Shown here: positions 6,904 through 9,858 of the stretch, one piece after another
How the letters are laid out: the number at the start of each line of letters is the position of its first letter
Numbering within the stretch: position 1 is the stretch's first letter
From: Deltaproteobacteria bacterium
GTDB lineage: Bacteria; Desulfobacterota; Syntrophobacteria; B119-G9
Direction: 5' to 3'
Assembly: GCA_003646715.1 (NCBI GenBank)
Contig: QMLL01000038.1
Span: forward strand, 1-9,858
Length of the DNA stretch: 9,858 nt
The notes under the pieces: generated by a model
Told to the model about the DNA's origin: nothing
Databases searched by the model: none
Seen by the model: the letters and a program-made list of their open reading frames with translations, nothing else
Translations under genes and position numbers: made by a program

Positions 6904-7359
6904 ATGGATATTTTAAAAGTTATACTGGAGAAAGCGAAGATTGTTTGGTTTTTGTTCCTGAGGTACTTTTGCGTGGTGTGGGCGTGGTTTTCGAAGTTAA
7001 TTGCCATTAGAATCCAAAAAATGAAACAGATTGGCACCGAAAAGAAAATGGAGAAGGTTTACACTGAGCTTGGAAAAACTGTTTTCCAGTTATACCAGGA
7101 AGGTCAGCAAAACCTTCTGGAATCTGGAAACGTGCAGCAACAACTCTCTGAAATTCAGCAGCAGCTTGGCAAGAAAAACATGCTTGATGACAAGATCAGG
7201 GAAATAGAAGAAACGTACAAGCAGAAAGTAGCCAAGGCGAAAGAAAAATACGAAATGCGAAAAGGTGCTGGTGTTCCCCCGGAACCAGCCACAGAAGAAA
7301 AAACGGAGGAGCCACCAGCTACCGACACTGGAGATGCTTCCGGAACAGCTTCCGAGTAA
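6904..7359 (+). CDS. Uncharacterised membrane-anchored coiled-coil protein
   Basis: 151 residues; I do not recognise the family. Three regions are visible. An N-terminal hydrophobic, aromatic stretch (about 13-35, with WFLFLRYFCVVWAWF) looks like a single membrane segment. A charged heptad-rich region (about 40-122, with many Gln, Glu and Lys) should form a coiled coil. A Pro/Glu/Thr-rich, probably disordered tail (about 123-151) follows. There is no cleavage site or lipobox. AAAGGAGG ending about 6 nt before ATG 6904 is a strong ribosome site, so the gene is likely real and well translated. It is the last gene of the + strand cluster and is followed at once by a strong terminator. An envelope-associated scaffold or cytoplasmic adaptor is possible, but no function should be assigned. 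Confidence 0.75.
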   Translation: MDILKVILEKAKIVWFLFLRYFCVVWAWFSKLIAIRIQKMKQIGTEKKMEKVYTELGKTVFQLYQEGQQNLLESGNVQQQLSEIQQQLGKKNMLDDKIREIEETYKQKVAKAKEKYEMRKGAGVPPEPATEEKTEEPPATDTGDASGTASE

Positions 7360-7384
7360 CTTCGGTACCTTATAATTTAGAGAT

Positions 7385-7428
7385 AAAAAATCCCCCCGTC
7401 TCAATGCTTTCAAAAGGGGGGATTTTTT
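7385..7428. terminator. Bidirectional intrinsic terminator
   Basis: A perfect 13-bp inverted repeat: AAAAAATCCCCCC (7385-7397) and GGGGGGATTTTTT (7416-7428), with an 18-nt loop. The six G-C pairs are flanked by A6 on one side and T6 on the other, so each strand gives a GC hairpin followed by a U-run. It separates convergent genes, 26 nt after the + strand coiled-coil gene and 32 nt after the - strand mog gene, and can serve both. Confidence 0.9.
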
Positions 7429-7460
7429 GATATCCACAAGAGTTGAAAGAACAGCAATTT

Positions 7461-7988
7461 TTATAGTACCGCACAGTCGCTTGGGTCGCCTTTTATCTTT
7501 TCAATGGCATGGGGTAGTGCAGGTATGATCACTTCGAGGTTTTCTTTCGCACCTCTCGGACTTCCCGGTAGATTTACCACAAGGGTGCTGCCGCGGACTC
7601 CGCAAACGGCTCTTGACAGCATTGCATGAGGGGTCTTCTTCAAGCTTTCACTTCTCATGGCTTCCGCCATTCCGGGAATTTCCTTGTCTATCACTTCTTT
7701 TGTTGCCTCGGGTGTTATGTCTTCAGGCGAAACCCCCGTTCCCCCATTTGTCACTACCAGATCAACTTTAAGCTCATCAGCAAGGTAACAAATTTTTTCT
7801 TTTATCAGCTCCTTATTATCAGGGATTATAATGAGTTCTTTCTTTACGAAGCCAACTTTGGTCAATAGCTTGCTGATAATGGGCCCCGTAGTGTCTTCTC
7901 TTTTCCCCTCCGCTCCCTTATCACTGACAGTAATTATCACGAAGGAAAACGGCCCTTTATCTACACCAATTTCTGGATTATTGTTCAC
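7461..7988 (-). CDS. MogA/MoaB-family molybdopterin adenylyltransferase
   Basis: A 175-residue cytoplasmic enzyme of molybdenum/tungsten cofactor synthesis. The family binds molybdopterin and adenylates it with ATP before metal insertion. Visible motifs are VIITVSDKGAEGKREDTTG (about 17-35), IPDN with Asp57, TNGGTGVSPEDITPEAT (80-96) with Asp90, and the C-terminal LVVNLPGSPRGAKENL. Asp57 and Asp90 match the catalytic Asp49 and Asp82 of E. coli MogA. The length is near the usual 160-195. The start is uncertain: GTG 7988 has only a weak ribosome site, and GTG 7940 (residue 17) is a shorter alternative that starts right at the conserved strand. It is the last gene of the minus cluster, 27 nt after the solenoid-like gene, and shares its terminator with the opposing operon. 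MogA and MoaB cannot be told apart reliably here. Confidence 0.9.
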   Translation of the reverse strand: MNNNPEIGVDKGPFSFVIITVSDKGAEGKREDTTGPIISKLLTKVGFVKKELIIIPDNKELIKEKICYLADELKVDLVVTNGGTGVSPEDITPEATKEVIDKEIPGMAEAMRSESLKKTPHAMLSRAVCGVRGSTLVVNLPGSPRGAKENLEVIIPALPHAIEKIKGDPSDCAVL

Positions 7989-8015
7989 TTTGAATATTCT
8001 TATCAGTCCCAGGTT

Positions 8016-8477
8016 CTATTTACGAGCGATTGCTCTCCTTGCGGCAGTGGCTACCGCAGTGGGAACAGACTTGCTCTTCGCCAAAGATTTCAAATCATTT
8101 GCCATCAGCGTGGATATGAACCTCATGGAAACGGCAACCGGCGTTTTCGGATTAGTTACCAGCGAAAACCTCACCTGGTATAGTTTTGACCACTCCCGTG
8201 AATTAGCTATTCTTCTTAACACTTCGTCATCAACATTCCGGGAACGACAAATATTCACAACCTCGGATTCCGTGATCCTCGGATTTTCGAGCACGGCCAA
8301 CTGAACCATCCGGTTTCCGTCCTGCATCAGGATAGTCCTTGCCTCTTTGTCGCCCTTCATTGCCAGCTTGATCTTTTCAGAAACAGTCATATCCTGAATA
8401 AGCTGGAACAGGCTTTTCTTCTTTTTTTCATTATTATTATTATTTTTCTGGTTCTTTTTCTGGTTAGTAGCATTCAT
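8016..8477 (-). CDS. Uncharacterised helical-repeat (LRV/HEAT-like) protein
   Basis: 153 residues; no named family is recognised with confidence. The N-terminus (1-22) is low complexity, with a run of five Asn (12-16) and four Lys (18-21). The rest looks all-helical with an internal repeat: VQLAVLENPRITESEVVNI (58-76) resembles VRFSLVTNPKTPVAVSMRF (102-120), both with Asn-Pro after a hydrophobic helix. This pattern recalls leucine-rich-variant or HEAT-like alpha-solenoids, and I believe similar proteins occur in deltaproteobacteria. It has no signal peptide and is probably cytoplasmic. ATG 8477 is chosen over GTG 8486 because AGGTG (8484-8488) lies 6 nt upstream and overlaps the GTG. It starts 16 nt after the EF-G-like stop and is presumably co-transcribed with it. 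A protein-binding role is inferred only from the fold. Confidence 0.75.
   Translation of the reverse strand: MNATNQKKNQKNNNNNEKKKKSLFQLIQDMTVSEKIKLAMKGDKEARTILMQDGNRMVQLAVLENPRITESEVVNICRSRNVDDEVLRRIANSREWSKLYQVRFSLVTNPKTPVAVSMRFISTLMANDLKSLAKSKSVPTAVATAARRAIARK
8430..8444 (-). repeat. (AAT)5 trinucleotide repeat coding Asn12-Asn16
   Basis: Five perfect AAT units on the minus strand encode the poly-Asn run of the solenoid-like protein. Slippage here would add or remove whole Asn residues without breaking the frame. It is next to A-rich Lys codons. Confidence 0.7.
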
Positions 8478-8493
8478 GGCAATCACCTACCAG

Positions 8494-9858
8494 CTATGCA
8501 GAACCTTCCTTTTCTTTGCGAGCCTGCTCTATTATGGCTTCCTGGAGTTGAGCAGGCACTTCTTCGTAATGGGAGAACCTCATGGTGAACATGCCGCGCC
8601 CCGCAGTGATAGACCTCAAGTCAGGTGCATACCTCAACACCTCTGCCAGAGGCACATGTGCTTTAATGACCTGATGTTTCCCCTTCGAATCCATCCCAAG
8701 AACTTTTCCACGCCTTGAATTAAGGTCTCCGATAATATCTCCCATGCACTCATCCGGCACCACAATTTCCATGTACATGATGGGTTCAAGAATAGTGGGT
8801 TTAGCTTCCATTGCACCTTTCTTGAATGCCATGGAACCAGCGATTTTGAAAGCCATTTCTGAAGAGTCAACACTGTGATAGGAACCGTCAACCAATTCCA
8901 CTTTTACGTCCACCACGGGATATCCGGCCAGCACTCCTTCTTCCATGGCACCGAGGATTCCCTTTTCCACCGCCGGGATAAATTGCTTGGGGATAACACC
9001 ACCTACGATTTTATCTATGAATTCAAATCCACCACCTCTTGGCAAAGGTTCAAGTACTATCCAGCAATCACCGTATTGACCTCTACCACCAGACTGCTTC
9101 TTGTATTTACCCTGTACCCTGGCTTTCCCCTTAATGGTCTCCTTGTAGGGAACCCTAGGTGTTTTGAGGTTAACTTCAACACCAAACTTTCTTTTTAGTT
9201 TGTCTACCGTGGCCTCAATATGTATTTCGCCCATTCCGGCGATGATCATTTCCTTGGTTTGCTCGTCCCTGTAAACGCGGAGAGTTAAGTCTTCTTCCTG
9301 GAGCCTCGCCAGGGAGCTAAATATTTTTTCTTCATCACCCTTGCTCTTCGGTTCCACGGCAAATTCAATGATCGTTGGCATAAGTTCGGTGCTCTTGTAA
9401 AGGATAGGAGCCTTCTCATCACAGAGGGTATCCCCGGTAACAGTTTCCTTTAGTTTAGCAACCGCTACTATTTCTCCAGGGCCTGCATCCGGTATGGATT
9501 TTTGTGTTTTGCCCTTTATTTTTAACAACTGTCCAAAACGTTCTTTGACTTCGCGAGTACTGTTATATACGGTTGAATCTTCGGAAAGAGTTCCTGAAAA
9601 TATTCTGAAAATTGACAATTTACCGGCGTAAGGATCAGTGATCGTTTTAATAACAAGAGCCGAAAAAGGCTCGTCCGGATCAGGTGCCCTTTCAATTTCT
9701 TCGCCTGTTTTTGGATCTTCACCTTTTTTGGGGCCTTTGTCGAGAGGGGACGGTAGACAGGCGACCATTAAATCCAGCAGCGTTTGTACCCCCATGTTCT
9801 TCCCTGCCGACCCACAGCTTATAGGAATTATGCTTCCATTAATGGTTCCGACACGGAG
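8494..9858 (-). CDS. Translation elongation factor G, EF-G2-like paralogue (5' end outside window)
   Basis: 454 codons of the C-terminal two-thirds of an EF-G of about 690 residues; the frame is open to the window edge, so the start and most of the GTPase domain lie outside. EF-G drives ribosome translocation and, with RRF, recycling. Visible parts are the end of the G domain with CGSAGKNMGVQTLLDLM, domain II (PFSALVIKTITDPYAGKLSI), domain III with GMGEIHIEATVDKL, domain IV with the tip loops SGGRGQYG and SYHSVDSSEMAFK, and domain V (IMYMEIVVPDECMGDIIGD). GSAGKN instead of GSAFKN, SYHSVD instead of SYHDVD, and the linker KGEDPKTGEEIERAPD point to the second type of EF-G found beside the housekeeping one. 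There is no str operon context (no rpsL, rpsG or tuf); the neighbours are a solenoid-like protein and mog. An internal ATG at 9793-9795 is not the start, because EF-G homology continues upstream of it. Confidence 0.92.
   Translation of the reverse strand, partial: LRVGTINGSIIPISCGSAGKNMGVQTLLDLMVACLPSPLDKGPKKGEDPKTGEEIERAPDPDEPFSALVIKTITDPYAGKLSIFRIFSGTLSEDSTVYNSTREVKERFGQLLKIKGKTQKSIPDAGPGEIVAVAKLKETVTGDTLCDEKAPILYKSTELMPTIIEFAVEPKSKGDEEKIFSSLARLQEEDLTLRVYRDEQTKEMIIAGMGEIHIEATVDKLKRKFGVEVNLKTPRVPYKETIKGKARVQGKYKKQSGGRGQYGDCWIVLEPLPRGGGFEFIDKIVGGVIPKQFIPAVEKGILGAMEEGVLAGYPVVDVKVELVDGSYHSVDSSEMAFKIAGSMAFKKGAMEAKPTILEPIMYMEIVVPDECMGDIIGDLNSRRGKVLGMDSKGKHQVIKAHVPLAEVLRYAPDLRSITAGRGMFTMRFSHYEEVPAQLQEAIIEQARKEKEGSA

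Noticed and set aside
7831..8304. 157-codon + strand frame opposite mog and the solenoid gene
   Set aside because: It is antisense to two better-supported genes, spans their junction, and has no family features or good ribosome site.
9793..9795. ATG as the start of the EF-G-like gene
   Set aside because: The frame stays open to the window edge and encodes typical EF-G sequence (LRVGTINGS, CGSAGKN) upstream of it.

Overview
The window looks like ordinary chromosome of a Gram-negative anaerobe, most likely a deltaproteobacterium (Desulfobacterota, Syntrophobacter-like). This is inferred from protein style, not proven. The clues are a CoA-disulfide/persulfide reductase with a C-terminal rhodanese next to an ANTAR regulator, an LPS inner-core heptosyltransferase, lipoproteins bound for the outer membrane, an EF-G of the second (EF-G2-like) type, and a fairly AT-rich, Lys/Glu/Ile-rich coding style. 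No rRNA, tRNA, CRISPR array, insertion sequence or phage gene was seen.

Left part (1-2500, + strand). A non-coding leader of about 220 nt carries two short palindromes and a plausible promoter. It precedes a wrecked GAF-ANTAR regulator gene (224-600): the N-terminus and the ANTAR domain survive, but the GAF core is deleted and the two halves are in different frames. Next comes a complete FAD/NAD(P)-dependent disulfide/persulfide reductase fused to rhodanese (729-2432). Its Shine-Dalgarno lies in a small hairpin, and the gene ends in a clear intrinsic terminator (2462-2494).

Middle part (2516-7359, + strand). This is an envelope-directed block: waaF (LPS heptosyltransferase II), a 583-residue lipoprotein made almost wholly of TPRs, a LolB/DUF4292-like lipoprotein, a Mut7-C RNase-fold protein with a zinc ribbon, and a small membrane-anchored coiled-coil protein of unknown function. 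The last four are closely spaced (69, 19 and 38 nt) and probably form one transcription unit. It ends at a perfect 13-bp hairpin (7385-7428) that can terminate transcription from both sides.

Right part (7461-9858, - strand). A convergent cluster reads EF-G2-like factor (its 5' end runs off the window), then an unrecognised alpha-solenoid-like protein with a poly-Asn/Lys N-terminus, then a MogA/MoaB molybdopterin adenylyltransferase. Spacing is 16 and 27 nt, so they are probably co-transcribed, and they share the 7385-7428 terminator.

I do not see a clear undescribed system. The points most worth a second look are the broken ANTAR gene beside a hairpin-masked ribosome site, the -35-like hexamer inside a terminator loop just before waaF, the Asn-for-Asp changes in the reductase and in the Mut7-C protein, and the two uncharacterised small proteins.
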